A stretch of 64,000 nt of DNA from Polaribacter sp. SA4-10 (GCF_002163835.1 NZ_CP019331.1:248001-312000); one strand, 5' to 3'; shown: positions 45,701 to 54,702, numbered from the stretch's first letter. Notes: generated from the sequence alone by a model not told the origin. Translations and numbers: made by a program.

Positions 45701-48280
45701 TGCAATTGTTTCATAAAATAATATTTCTAAACTTGGTTGAATTAATGCAGGGAACAAGTTCATAACTTCTTGTTCAGCTTCACTAAAATCGAAAAAAGTA
45801 ATTCCATCTGTATTTGAATTAGCTGCAGTATTATTACCATCAGCATCTAAAAAATCATCACAAGCTATAAAAGTTCTATTATAATCAACATCACTAGCAA
45901 AAGAAACAATTAATTCTAATTTAGAAATTTTATAACATCCTTGTTTAGAGATTGTTCTAACCCAAGCTTCACCAGTATTATTAACGAAGTACATTAATTT
46001 ATTAGCAACTTGTGGCGTACCTGCAATTGCTTCAGCTTCTGTGTTATAATATTCAAAAGTTTCATTTGCTCTATTGTCTGAGATACTAATTTCAGCTTCA
46101 GTTAGGTTAAATGTGGCTATTAAATCAGGGTTGTCATTACATTGTTTAATAATTACAGGGTTTGTTTTAATAACCGGCAAAGGATCTACAATTAATTGAA
46201 AAGAAGTAAATGAACTTCCTGCTGTATCATCTGAAACTATATAACAATCAACATTCACTTTATTTTCAACTCTTACATATATTGTTTGAGTATTGGTAAC
46301 TTGATAGTCAGCATTTTTATCAATAGCATTTGTTGTGCTGCTCGTTTGGGCATCTGCAATTGCAGTATGATAAGAAACAGTGTATTGTAATGCACTAAGT
46401 GTTCCTAAAATTTCAGCATCCTTTGTGCTTAATCTAAAGCTATTAGTAACACCATCTGTATCTCCACCTGTACTTGCTGCGTCATCACACAATCTGTAAT
46501 CTGTTGGTTGTATTGGTTTTGGTTCACTTGTTACTTCAAGAGTAAAACTTGTAAAGGCAAAACAAGTATTGGGTACAATTTTATTAACAACTCTTACATA
46601 AATTACCTGAGAACTTGCCTCACTAACTAGATAAGGGATCGTTAAATTTGTGCCCACAATATTGTCATTCGCTTTTTCTAAAGTATCAAAATATAAAACA
46701 TTAAAAACTGTTGAATCTAATCCGTCTAAAATTTCTGTATTTTTTAGTGCTTCTAAATCAAAACTATATGCTTGTGTTAAATCAGTATTACAAAAGATAA
46801 TATCTGTTGGTTTTTTTGCACTAGCCGCATCAAAAACCTCAATATTAAAAGCGCCTTCACGTTGAGTTGAAATACCACATTCATTAGTAAGATTAACAAT
46901 TAAAGTATATTTTCCACTATTCGCTTTTGATAAATTATTAAGAGTTAAATTAGGATTTGTGTCTATTGGAATGGTTTCATCATTAAAAAACCATTGGTAC
47001 ATAATATTTGTACCTGTAAGAGGTTCTGGAATAAATGTTTTGTTATCTCCAGTACAAAACTGCAAATTTTCATCGTTTACTACTTGATTTGAAACTTCTT
47101 CTGTAATTTCTATAGGAATTAGTAAAGAGGAAATAAATGGAGGTAAACCTTGGCCTGTTAGTTTTCCTCCTAAATTAATTGCATTGTTCGTGTATATAAT
47201 TTTATTTGCAGCAGCATTAGGGTTTTCAATAGCATCTAAATGATTTTTATCTGGAATAGAAATATAAATTTTTCCATCTGGTCCCAATTGAAGTGCACCT
47301 CTATACCCATTCTTAGTTATAATTTTAGTTCTGCTAGAAGCGATATCTGTTTGATTTAAGTCAAATTGATAGATATTAAATTTGTCATCATAAGTTGAGG
47401 CATATAATTTTTTACTATTTCTAGAAAAACTAACGCCATAAGGAGAATTGTTTGAAAAATTAGGAATTAAAACTTCTGGATTTAGGCTAACAACTCCACT
47501 TTCATTATTAAAATCAAATAATAATAAACTTCCAATTTTAGATATGCTAATTTGATTATAGTCTGCAAAGGCAATTTTAGTTCCATCTGGTGATATGTTT
47601 AAATACCCTCTTTTATCTTTCGCAGTAAAGTTTACTCTACTAGTAACCACATCTGAAACTCTAACTCCAGAAACATCTATTTTATATGCAAAAAATGTGT
47701 TTTGTACAAAAGATACCACCCAAAAAGTATTACACTCTTTTCCTTGAACAGCAGCTACTTTTTCTGACCAATTTTCACTTAAATCAGAATTCGTATTTGG
47801 GTCTATAGCCAAATTTATTGGTCCTTCTATAATTTCTCCTAAATTGTTGTTTTTAGAAATATCTATGGTGTAAAAATTGAAACCTGGGTTTTCAGGCTCT
47901 GTACTTAAAACAGCATCTGTTCCAACCGTAAATAAATAGTAAATTGTTGCAGACCCTGGCTTAGGAATAATCATACCAGATTGAGTACTTGTTGGGTTTC
48001 CTTGTAAATCATTTCCAGGATTTCCATTGCTATAATTCATAACAACATGGTTTTTGTTGAAAACAGAAATACCATCAGAGTAAAATAATAAATTACCATT
48101 AAAGTCAGAAAAGGAGGAACAACCTTCGTCTGTATTTATTTTTCCATTAGTAACTCCTGTAGGAGGAGTTGTGTTAAAATTTACACCAGCATTTTTTCCA
48201 AAGTACCAAAAATTAGCCTCTTTTTGAGAGAATAAATTTAATGCCATGAAGAAGAGTAATATAGGGGTTACTTTTTTCAT
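42716..48280 (-). CDS. Large T9SS type B secreted repeat protein
   Basis: This 1854-residue surface protein has a signal peptide (residues 1-19, ending NLFSQ). It starts with a beta-propeller-like region of about 350 residues (KEANFWYFGKNAGVNFN). An Ig-like domain (about 410-480) and many repeated Ig/cadherin-like units follow, with patterns such as LCDDA, TIYVRVENK and QPFPL. The C terminus (about 1770-1854) is a T9SS type B (gliding-associated) sorting domain with FTPNDDGIKDTWMV and FNRYGKLI. Two consecutive units of 327 residues are nearly identical (44490-45470 and 45471-46451). It may act in adhesion or gliding; no enzyme motif was found. Confidence 0.9.
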   Translation of the reverse strand: MKKVTPILLFFMALNLFSQKEANFWYFGKNAGVNFNTTPPTGVTNGKINTDEGCSSFSDFNGNLLFYSDGISVFNKNHVVMNYSNGNPGNDLQGNPTSTQSGMIIPKPGSATIYYLFTVGTDAVLSTEPENPGFNFYTIDISKNNNLGEIIEGPINLAIDPNTNSDLSENWSEKVAAVQGKECNTFWVVSFVQNTFFAYKIDVSGVRVSDVVTSRVNFTAKDKRGYLNISPDGTKIAFADYNQISISKIGSLLLFDFNNESGVVSLNPEVLIPNFSNNSPYGVSFSRNSKKLYASTYDDKFNIYQFDLNQTDIASSRTKIITKNGYRGALQLGPDGKIYISIPDKNHLDAIENPNAAANKIIYTNNAINLGGKLTGQGLPPFISSLLIPIEITEEVSNQVVNDENLQFCTGDNKTFIPEPLTGTNIMYQWFFNDETIPIDTNPNLTLNNLSKANSGKYTLIVNLTNECGISTQREGAFNIEVFDAASAKKPTDIIFCNTDLTQAYSFDLEALKNTEILDGLDSTVFNVLYFDTLEKANDNIVGTNLTIPYLVSEASSQVIYVRVVNKIVPNTCFAFTSFTLEVTSEPKPIQPTDYRLCDDAASTGGDTDGVTNSFRLSTKDAEILGTLSALQYTVSYHTAIADAQTSSTTNAIDKNADYQVTNTQTIYVRVENKVNVDCYIVSDDTAGSSFTSFQLIVDPLPVIKTNPVIIKQCNDNPDLIATFNLTEAEISISDNRANETFEYYNTEAEAIAGTPQVANKLMYFVNNTGEAWVRTISKQGCYKISKLELIVSFASDVDYNRTFIACDDFLDADGNNTAANSNTDGITFFDFSEAEQEVMNLFPALIQPSLEILFYETIADRNASVNEIPDISNHRNNNDPSYVNSQIIYIKIKNKVNNNCSSIGQFTLTIQPFPLINKPSDFNLCDDALSGSTTDGITNSFRLSTKDAEILGTLNPLQYTISYHTAIADAQTSSTTNAIDKNADYQVTNTQTIYVRVENKVNVNCYIVSDDTAGSSFTSFQLIVDPLPVIKANPVIIKQCDDNPDLIATFNLSEAEISISDNRANETFEYYNTEAEAIAGTPQVANKLMYFVNNTGEAWVRTISNQGCYKISKLELIVSFASDVDYNRNFIACDDFLDADGNNTIANSDTDGITFFDFSEAEQEVMNLFPTLIQPSLEILFYETIADRNASVNEIPDISNHRNNNDPSYINSQIIYIKIKNKVNNNCSGIGQLTLTVQPFPLANKPSDFNLCDDALSGSTTDGRNSNINLRNNVSDILGATQTETDYIVSFHTTAIGVNTNADLITNDTNFTNTVPISFTLGDISEQIIYVRVQDRNGNTQCFNNNVSFKIIVNPNPLVSTTITPLAVCDVATPSDSNTRNRIAQNIDLTSKDTEILAGRTSRVAYYLTQQDAENGNEITNSTDFENTTSETIFPANFNTDDPGIETIFFKVIDLVGNTCESDISTFELLVYPESNIPINISDYSDCDNTSDRFEDDNNGINGDITLKNKIPEILANYQPSEFTDFTITFYTSLADAEAGNLALAIDENTFENKRNNQTIYVRVENTKNAPTICAHTRLSFNLNITPLPDFRVTPQVLCLNYTDPHILEAENPAGEYNYEWIDKNGTTLGTDQTLIIKEGGEYTLTATDKTTTCSSTKTMYVKESEKATLLEEYVTIIEESISINSQDNISIFIDTLKNSLGKGDYQFALRNEDNGERIPIIGFQDAPLFENLKGGIYTIIVHDKNGCIADEELIISVIQYPKFFTPNDDGIKDTWMVIGVGKIIYSLNSSINIFNRYGKLIAQLPIDGPGWDGTYNGKLMPSNDYWFNVQLIPIDPRKSIIFKKGHFSLLRK
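44490..46451 (-). repeat. Exact 981-bp tandem duplication within the T9SS type B gene
   Basis: The same bases, for example CCATCTG at 44490, 45471 and 46452, recur at intervals of exactly 981 bp (327 codons). Two units are therefore fused in frame. By eye the units differ at about 15-20 of 327 residues. A third, diverged start follows at 44490 in the direction of translation. Confidence 0.9.
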
Positions 48281-48306
48281 TTGACTATTTATAACATAAC
48301 AAACGT

Positions 48307-48314
48307 CAAATTTA
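48307..48314 (-). promoter_or_regulatory. Predicted -7 box (TAAATTTG) of the T9SS type B gene
   Basis: TAAATTTG on the minus strand fits TAnnTTTG and lies 26 nt before the ATG at 48280. Confidence 0.5.
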
Positions 48315-48325
48315 TTTAAATAGTA

Positions 48326-49171
48326 TTACAAATCTCTCTTTTTTAATAAAGCGTAAGACAAATAGATAAAAATGAATGTCCAAACACTTACAATAATGAT
48401 TGTGCTAAAGTCTACGGCATAACTTTTGTTAATTGTTTCTCCCATTGAATTTGCAGCAGATCTAACTGCACCTAATCTAGAAAAAGGTTCTTTTATTAAG
48501 TTTGTCATTGCCTCTAAAGGCAAAAATTGCATAATGCTATCCACTTTTTCTGAAGTGTTTTCAGCACTTTTAAAAGTCCAAAATAAATATCCTTTAAACA
48601 TGCTTTCTCCAATTAACCAAACCAACATTGCGCCAACCGCAAAAGCAGATCTTTTTACAAGAATACCTAAAAATAACCCGAAAGAGAAAAAACCTACTAG
48701 CTTAATAAAAAAGGCTAAAATATATTCTAAATCTGAAGTTATAATTGACAGTTCATTGTAATCTGAATATGAGAATCCTAAAATTAATGAAACCACAAAA
48801 ACAAATACGGTTGATATTAACGCAAAAGCAATTACAGCATAGAATTTTGATAAAATGAATTCCTTTTTACTCAAGCCATCTATTAAATTCTGTTTTAATG
48901 TTTTATAACTGTATTCATTTGCGATCATAGAAACAATAACAAGTAATAAAAAGAACTTTAAAATAGCAGCCATATATGTATTAAAGTGCCAGATATAAGG
49001 AAAATTAAAAATCCCCATTTCTGCTAAATGAAACTTTATTGGCCCAATATCAAACTTTATTGCAGCAATTAATGCAATGGAAGTTAATAAGGCAAAATAG
49101 ATGATTGACAGTACTTTACTAGCGGTATTGTGTCTTAATTTATGAAATTCTATAGTTAGTAGTCTAAACAT
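48326..49171 (-). CDS. ABC-2 type transporter permease
   Basis: This 281-residue membrane protein has six hydrophobic segments (near 17-37, 65-88, 110-135, 150-168, 172-190 and 253-273), arranged as in ABC-2 permeases. It follows its ATPase gene by 76 bp, so the two form an export system. The cargo is not evident. It is distinct from the gliding GldF, which has no neighbours of this kind here. Confidence 0.85.
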   Translation of the reverse strand: MFRLLTIEFHKLRHNTASKVLSIIYFALLTSIALIAAIKFDIGPIKFHLAEMGIFNFPYIWHFNTYMAAILKFFLLLVIVSMIANEYSYKTLKQNLIDGLSKKEFILSKFYAVIAFALISTVFVFVVSLILGFSYSDYNELSIITSDLEYILAFFIKLVGFFSFGLFLGILVKRSAFAVGAMLVWLIGESMFKGYLFWTFKSAENTSEKVDSIMQFLPLEAMTNLIKEPFSRLGAVRSAANSMGETINKSYAVDFSTIIIVSVWTFIFIYLSYALLKKRDL

Positions 49172-49247
49172 GATGTGGTATCTTTTGTGAATTTGTTTTC
49201 GATAAAATTTCGTAAAAATGAAATCACTCGAACTGCTATTCAGTGGA

Positions 49248-50147
49248 TTAGTTGTTGTTTGTTAAATCTAAAAATTGTTGTTCTAAACTTGGTTTACGTT
49301 TTACCAAATGAGATAAAATAAAACCTTTATCAAACAAGTATTTATTGATTTCTGTAGATGAAATCTCACTTTTTAAAGTAGCAATTATAGTTTCATGCTC
49401 TTTTGTTATTTTGTCAATTGAAGGGTGTTCTTGTAAAAGACTAATTAATTTATCTTCATTTTCATCAACTTTTAATTCAAATAAACCATTAGAAGCGGTC
49501 ATTTCATCAACAGTACCACTATATAGTTTTACTCCTTTTCTAATAACAACTACATGAGAACACACTTTTTCTACTTCATCTAATAGGTGAGAAGCTAATA
49601 GAATTGTTGTTCCGTTACTTGCAATATCTTTTATAATTTGACGAATTTCATGAATTCCTTGAGGATCTAATCCATTTGTAGGTTCATCTAATATTAAAAT
49701 TTCTGGATCATTTAACAAAGCAGATGCAATTGCTAAACGCTGTTTCATACCTAAAGAAAACGTTTTAAACTTACTGTTTTTTCTTTCAAAAAGATTTACA
49801 GTTTTTAGTTTCTCGTCGATTTTGTCTGTTGATATTCCTTTAATTTTACAGATTAGCTTCAGGTTTTGATCTGCTGTCATGTAAGGATAAAAATTTGGTC
49901 GCTCAATAATTGCTCCAACTTTTTTTAAGGCTTCATGTGTAGATAATTTTCCGTTAAACCAGGAAAATTCACCAGAAGTTCTGTTAACAACATTTAAAAT
50001 AATACCTAAAGTAGTAGATTTTCCACTTCCATTTGGACCTAGAATCCCATAAACATTTCCTTTTTGTATATCAAAAGAAAGATTATTTACAGCATGAACG
50101 TGTCCGTATTTTTTATCGAGGTTTTTAAGTGATAAGATAGTTTCCAA
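49248..50147 (-). CDS. ABC transporter ATP-binding protein
   Basis: This 299-residue ATPase has Walker A GPNGSGKSTT, signature FSLGMKQRLAIAS (LSGGQ-type variant), Walker B ILILDEP and the H-loop LASHLL. The C-terminal 80 residues form the extra domain common in ABC-2 drug- or bacteriocin-type exporters. The start is a TTG at 50147; no ATG is available. It pairs with the permease downstream. Confidence 0.9.
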   Translation of the reverse strand: METILSLKNLDKKYGHVHAVNNLSFDIQKGNVYGILGPNGSGKSTTLGIILNVVNRTSGEFSWFNGKLSTHEALKKVGAIIERPNFYPYMTADQNLKLICKIKGISTDKIDEKLKTVNLFERKNSKFKTFSLGMKQRLAIASALLNDPEILILDEPTNGLDPQGIHEIRQIIKDIASNGTTILLASHLLDEVEKVCSHVVVIRKGVKLYSGTVDEMTASNGLFELKVDENEDKLISLLQEHPSIDKITKEHETIIATLKSEISSTEINKYLFDKGFILSHLVKRKPSLEQQFLDLTNNN

Positions 50148-50315
50148 AGAAATTGTTTTAGTCAGTTATATAAAGTAAGACGACTAATTTACAATTTTGT
50201 TACTGAAAAAAGTGATATTGTTAAAAAGTGTAATTGTTTAATCGTTAAAACCACAAATTAAGGTTTTTGCACAGATATTTACACAATTAACAGCTTAAAC
50301 AGGTATACGTTTTTG

Positions 50316-50816
50316 TTAATATTCATTAAAATCATAATCATCAAAATTGCCAAATTCATCATCAATATCTCCTTCTTCATCAAATAGATCTTCTGTTTTA
50401 TCTGCAACAAATTCTTTTTCTGGAGCTTCACTAGGTATTTCGCCCACAGTAAGAATAATTTGAGGTAAGCCTTCTTTCTTTTCATCAGAAATTTCAATAA
50501 CTTCAACATAAAATGTCCACATCTTTAAAAAATCATAAACATAAATAAGTTTATTGTTCTCTTCAGGTAAGGTTTCATTTAATAGGCACGTTTGCATAGA
50601 AATACCTTCACCAATTTCTTCCATGTTAAATAACGGAATTTCTTCCCCTTGATTCCACTCTTCATCAGTTTTATAAAAGGAAGCCATTTCTTGCCCTTTA
50701 AAACCAAAAGATTTTGCAATAGTTAAATGTAAAGTTTCAAGATTTATAATGTTATCAACTAAAATAGTTCTAATTATATCTTCTTTGATGTCTAGAATTA
50801 CGCGTATTTTGTACAT
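50316..50816 (-). CDS. Plasmid pRiA4b ORF-3-like protein
   Basis: Starting at the ATG at 50816 gives a 166-residue protein; the longer reading adds 33 unrelated residues. The core (MYKIRVILDIKEDIIRTI, then LHLTIAKSFGFKGQEMASFY and LIYVYDFLKMWTFYVEVIEI) is the pRiA4b ORF-3/IS1096 passenger fold. The tail is very acidic (DDEFGNFDDYDFNEY). It is cytoplasmic with no known enzymatic role. A predicted -7 box lies at 50840-50847. Confidence 0.85.
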   Translation of the reverse strand: MYKIRVILDIKEDIIRTILVDNIINLETLHLTIAKSFGFKGQEMASFYKTDEEWNQGEEIPLFNMEEIGEGISMQTCLLNETLPEENNKLIYVYDFLKMWTFYVEVIEISDEKKEGLPQIILTVGEIPSEAPEKEFVADKTEDLFDEEGDIDDEFGNFDDYDFNEY

Positions 50817-50839
50817 GAAATGGTTTAATTTCTTAACTG

Positions 50840-50847
50840 CAAAAATA
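50840..50847 (-). promoter_or_regulatory. Predicted -7 box (TATTTTTG)
   Basis: TATTTTTG on the minus strand fits TAnnTTTG and lies 23 nt before the ATG at 50816. This supports the shorter reading of the pRiA4b-like gene. Confidence 0.5.
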
Positions 50848-50887
50848 CAATTTTTTATATGTACTTTTACATTATAAATAAAAAGAC

Positions 50888-51304
50888 ATGGATAAAAAAG
50901 CGATATTAAAAGCATTTAATGAGCGTTCTAAACATACATTAATGGAAACGCTTGATATTGAATATATTGCTGTTGGTGATGATTTTTTAATAGCAAAAAT
51001 GCCAGTAAACTCTAGCGTTCATCAACCTTATGGACAGCTTCATGGTGGCGCAACTGCTGCTTTAGCTGAAAGTGTTGGCAGCGCGGCTTCAAATTTTTTT
51101 ATTGATAGTAAAACGCAATTTATAAACGGAATTCAGCTTTCTATAAATCATATTAAAAGTAAACGAGAAGGAGTTGTTTTTGCTACTGCTAAAAATATTC
51201 ATAAAGGAAAATCTACTCATTTATGGGAGGTTACAATTGTTGATGAAGAAGATAATTTAATTTCTGTAGCCAAAATGACAAATATTGTTTTAGAAAGAAG
51301 GTAA
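50888..51304 (+). CDS. menI: Hotdog-fold acyl-CoA thioesterase, MenI/YdiI-like
   Basis: This 138-residue thioesterase has the core MPVNSSVHQPYGQLHGGATAALAESVGS, with the catalytic glutamate in LAESVGS. This pattern closely resembles Escherichia coli YdiI/MenI, the 1,4-dihydroxy-2-naphthoyl-CoA thioesterase of menaquinone synthesis. The isochorismate synthase gene starts one base after it, which strongly supports that role. Other PaaI-type activity is possible. It is cytoplasmic. Confidence 0.82.
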   Translation: MDKKAILKAFNERSKHTLMETLDIEYIAVGDDFLIAKMPVNSSVHQPYGQLHGGATAALAESVGSAASNFFIDSKTQFINGIQLSINHIKSKREGVVFATAKNIHKGKSTHLWEVTIVDEEDNLISVAKMTNIVLERR

Positions 51305-51305
51305 T

Positions 51306-52358
51306 ATGAATATTTTTAAAAAAATAGAAAATTGCTACGAAAAAAAACTTCCTTTTGTAGTTTATAGAAAACCAAATTCTAATGAAATCTCCGGGGTATT
51401 TTTAGAAGATGAAACTCTTTATTATACAGATGATTTTAAAGAAAGCGGTTTTGTATTTTCGCCTTTTAATGGTGAAGAAAAATCCATTTTAATGCCATTA
51501 TCAAAATCAGAATTTATTAAAGAAAATCTTCATTTAGAAGATAGTTTTCTCTACAATAATGATTTTGAAATTGATGAATCATCAAAAAAGAGTCATATTC
51601 ATCTTGTAGAAAAAGCAATCGATGTTATTAATGATAAAGAACTAGAAAAAGTAGTTGTTTCAAGAAAAGAGACTGTAGAAATTACTGATTTTGATGTACT
51701 TAAAATTTACAAGAAATTACTACAAACGTATCAAAATGCTTTTGTTTATGTTTGGTATCATCCAAAAGTAGGGTTGTGGCTTGGCGCTACTCCAGAAACA
51801 CTTTTAAATTTAGAAAACACTTCTTTTAAAACAATGTCTTTAGCCGGAACCCAGGTTTTTAGTGGTGAAGAAAATGTTGTTTGGAAAAACAAAGAGCTAG
51901 AAGAGCAGCAACTAGTTACCAATTTTATAGTGTATCAACTTAAAGGTATTGCATTTAATTTAAAAATTGATAAAATAGAAACGATAAAAGCAGGTAGTTT
52001 GTTGCATTTGCGAACAAAAGTAGAAGGCGAGATAAATGGAAAGTCTACATTAAAAAAATTAATTAGAGCATTGCATCCAACACCCGCTGTTTGTGGTTTG
52101 CCCAGAGAAAAAGCAAGAGAGTTTATTCTTAAAAATGAAAACTATAATAGAAGTTTTTATACTGGTTTTTTAGGAGAACTTAATTTTAAGAATAAAGAAA
52201 CTCAAAATTCAACCCTTTTTGTGAATTTACGATGCATGCATATTGAAAATAATACAGCATCAATTTTTATTGGAGGAGGAATTACAAAAGATAGTAATGC
52301 TAAGAAAGAATGGGAGGAAACCGTTGCAAAAAGTAAAGTTATGAAACGAGTTTTGTAA
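51306..52358 (+). CDS. menF: Isochorismate synthase (menaquinone pathway)
   Basis: This 350-residue chorismate-utilising enzyme lacks part of the usual N-terminal region, as is common in Bacteroidota. It has WLGATPETLLNLE, LRTKVEG, the catalytic LHPTPAVCGLPREKA and FYTGFLG, and the C-terminal FIGGGITKDSNAKKEWEET. It converts chorismate to isochorismate for menaquinone. It follows the MenI-like gene directly and is followed by a strong terminator. The sequence alone cannot exclude a siderophore-type (EntC) role. Confidence 0.9.
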   Translation: MNIFKKIENCYEKKLPFVVYRKPNSNEISGVFLEDETLYYTDDFKESGFVFSPFNGEEKSILMPLSKSEFIKENLHLEDSFLYNNDFEIDESSKKSHIHLVEKAIDVINDKELEKVVVSRKETVEITDFDVLKIYKKLLQTYQNAFVYVWYHPKVGLWLGATPETLLNLENTSFKTMSLAGTQVFSGEENVVWKNKELEEQQLVTNFIVYQLKGIAFNLKIDKIETIKAGSLLHLRTKVEGEINGKSTLKKLIRALHPTPAVCGLPREKAREFILKNENYNRSFYTGFLGELNFKNKETQNSTLFVNLRCMHIENNTASIFIGGGITKDSNAKKEWEETVAKSKVMKRVL

Positions 52359-52377
52359 TAGTTTAAATGATAAAATT

Positions 52378-52411
52378 AAAAAGCGCAAACAGTATTGTTT
52401 GCGCTTTTTTC
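52378..52411 (+). terminator. Rho-independent terminator after menF
   Basis: AAGCGCAAAC (52381-52390) pairs perfectly with GTTTGCGCTT (52397-52406), followed by a T run. Confidence 0.9.
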
Positions 52412-52495
52412 TTTGTAAATTGCATTTGAATTAATTATTTTTTATAAAGAGTTTCATAACTCAAAAAAAACTAAACTTTATACAGTGTAAGACTG

Positions 52496-52867
52496 TTATA
52501 TATCGTCAAAAGAAACGTCTGTAAAGCTTTCTGTAGACTTAACTTCGTCTGCAGCATCTTCTGTAGTTTCTTCTTTCTTAAAATCTTTTTGATGACGTTC
52601 ACTAATTACTTCATCTCCTTTTTCTGCAACGATATAATCTGTTGCTTTTGTTAGCATTTCTTGAAAATCTGAAAAATCTTCTTTGTACAAATAAATTTTG
52701 TGTTTTTGATAATGAAAAGTACCATCATCATGTGTAAATTTCTTACTTTCTGTAACAGTTAAGTAATAATCATCTGCTTTTGTTGCTCTAACATCAAAAA
52801 AATAAGTTCTTCTTCCTGCTCTCAATACTTGAGAAAAAATCTCCTCCTGTTCAACTCTATCGGCCAT
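52496..52867 (-). CDS. PUR-family nucleic-acid-binding protein (DUF3276)
   Basis: From the ATG at 52867 (the longer reading adds 18 residues) this 123-residue protein starts MADRVEQEEIFSQVLRAGRRTYFFDVR. It then has YYLTVTESKKF and HYQKHKIYLYKEDFSDFQEML, the pattern of PUR-alpha-like domains found in Bacteroidota and spirochaetes. The acidic tail (about 95-123) is disordered-looking. It probably binds RNA or single-stranded DNA. The start is supported by a predicted -7 box at 52910-52917. Confidence 0.88.
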   Translation of the reverse strand: MADRVEQEEIFSQVLRAGRRTYFFDVRATKADDYYLTVTESKKFTHDDGTFHYQKHKIYLYKEDFSDFQEMLTKATDYIVAEKGDEVISERHQKDFKKEETTEDAADEVKSTESFTDVSFDDI

Positions 52868-52909
52868 AATTTTTTTTAAATAGTAGTTATAATAATTTTT
52901 TTTACTCAA

Positions 52910-52917
52910 CAAATCTA
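52910..52917 (-). promoter_or_regulatory. Predicted -7 box (TAGATTTG) of the PUR protein gene
   Basis: TAGATTTG on the minus strand fits TAnnTTTG and lies 42 nt before the ATG at 52867. Confidence 0.5.
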
Positions 52918-52953
52918 ACAAAATATTTTACGTAGCAATGTTAAAGATTAAAT

Positions 52954-54702
52954 TTATTTTTCTAAAAGTTGTTGTTCATACAAGTTTTTATAGTACCCTT
53001 CTTGCTTTATTAGTTGATTGTGAGTTCCTTGTTGTATAATTTCTCCTTGATCTAAAACAATAATTTTATCTGCATTTTTTGCAGATGAAACTCTGTGACT
53101 AATAATAAAAGTAGTCTTATTTTTAGATACTTTTTCTAAGTTTGATAATATTTTTTCTTCAGTTTCTGTGTCTACAGCAGACAAACAATCGTCAAAAATT
53201 AGAATTTTAGGGTTCTTAATAATTGCTCTAGCAATAGAAACACGTTGTTTTTGTCCACCAGATAAAGTTACTCCACGTTCTCCTAAAATAGTTTTATATC
53301 CATTTGTAAATTCAATAATATTATCATGTACCGCTGCATTTTTAGCAGCATTTATTATTTCTTCTTCAGTAGCGTCTTCTTTTCCAAATTTTATATTGTT
53401 TTCAATGGTATCAGAAAATAAGAACGGATCTTGAGGAACAAAACCAATTTGACTTCTTACGTTATCTAAATTAGCTTCTTTAATTGGTGTATTATCTAAA
53501 AAAACGGTTCCTATTTTAGTGTCATACAATCTAGAAATTAACTCTATAATTGTAGATTTCCCTGAACCCGTTTTTCCTAAAATAGCGAGTGTTTCTCCTG
53601 TTTTTACAGAAAAACTAATATTTTTTAAAGCGGTAATATTTGTATCATCATACGTAAAAGTAACCTCTTTAAAAGTAACATTTCCTTCTAGATTTGTTGT
53701 AGAAGTATTTGTACTTTGAATTTCTGGAACTTGTTCTAAAAACTCATTAATTCTCATTTGAGAAGCTTCAGCTTGCTGAACCATAGAAGTTACCCAGCCA
53801 ACAACTGCAACTGGCCATGTAAGAATGTTAACATAAAGCATAAATTCTATAATAATTCCTATTTGAATTTCTCCATTTATATATTGTTTTCCTCCAACAT
53901 AAATTACCAGTAAATTACTAATACCAATTAAGAAAACCATTAAAGGGAAAAATAATGCATTCGCTTTGTGTAAGTCTATATTTTTCTCTTTGCTTTCATC
54001 TGCAATTTCATCAAAATCTTTAATGATTGAAGGTTCAATTCCATACGACTTAACCACATTAATTCCAGAGAAAAATTCTTGATTAAATGTGGTTAATTTA
54101 GATAAATACTCTTGCACAATTGCACTTCTTTTATGAATTACTTTACTCAATATAAATATTGAAACTGATAATATAGGAAATGGTAAAAGTGTATACAAGG
54201 TTAGTTTTACATCTACATTAATCATTTGTGTAAAACCTACTACAAAAAGTACAATCATGTTCATTGTGTACATAATTGCAGGTCCAACGTACATTCTTAC
54301 TTTAGAAACGTCTTCACTTATTCTGTTCATTAAATCACCAGTTCTATTTTTTTTGTAAAAATTGAGGGATAATTTTTGATATTGCTGGTAGATCTCGTTT
54401 TTTAAATCAAACTCTATTAATCTAGAAGTTACAATTATTGTTTGTCTCATTAAAAAGGTAAAGAAACCTGCAACCAATGCAACACCAATAATAATAAGTA
54501 CATTTATTAATAATTGATGCTTAACTTCTTCTAAGTCTGTAATTTTTCCATTTTGATAATCTTCAACCACATTTAGAGAGTCTCTAATAATTTGTGGAAT
54601 TTTCAATGCTAAAAGCTTAGAAAGAATTGTAATTAAAATACCGACTATTAATCGCCATTTGTATTTAGAAAAATATTTATTTAAGTAGTGTAATGCCTTC
54701 AA
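52954..54702 (-). CDS. ABC exporter (transmembrane plus ATPase domains)
   Basis: This 582-residue protein combines six transmembrane helices (about residues 1-310) with a C-terminal ATPase domain (about 340-582). The ATPase has Walker A GKTGSGKST, the Q-loop VPQDPFLFSDTIENN, signature LSGGQKQR, Walker B ILIFDD and the H-loop ISHR. It would act as a homodimer exporting lipids, peptides or drugs. The start is a TTG at 54702; no ATG is in frame. No partner gene lies beside it. Confidence 0.93.
   Translation of the reverse strand: MKALHYLNKYFSKYKWRLIVGILITILSKLLALKIPQIIRDSLNVVEDYQNGKITDLEEVKHQLLINVLIIIGVALVAGFFTFLMRQTIIVTSRLIEFDLKNEIYQQYQKLSLNFYKKNRTGDLMNRISEDVSKVRMYVGPAIMYTMNMIVLFVVGFTQMINVDVKLTLYTLLPFPILSVSIFILSKVIHKRSAIVQEYLSKLTTFNQEFFSGINVVKSYGIEPSIIKDFDEIADESKEKNIDLHKANALFFPLMVFLIGISNLLVIYVGGKQYINGEIQIGIIIEFMLYVNILTWPVAVVGWVTSMVQQAEASQMRINEFLEQVPEIQSTNTSTTNLEGNVTFKEVTFTYDDTNITALKNISFSVKTGETLAILGKTGSGKSTIIELISRLYDTKIGTVFLDNTPIKEANLDNVRSQIGFVPQDPFLFSDTIENNIKFGKEDATEEEIINAAKNAAVHDNIIEFTNGYKTILGERGVTLSGGQKQRVSIARAIIKNPKILIFDDCLSAVDTETEEKILSNLEKVSKNKTTFIISHRVSSAKNADKIIVLDQGEIIQQGTHNQLIKQEGYYKNLYEQQLLEK

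Noticed and set aside
44490..46451. Possible CRISPR or satellite array
   Set aside because: The repeat is a single in-frame coding duplication of 981-bp units, without short direct repeats and spacers.
50279..50509. 76-codon minus-strand frame inside the pRiA4b-like gene
   Set aside because: Lysine- and leucine-rich translation of an acidic-coding tail in another frame; no independent support.
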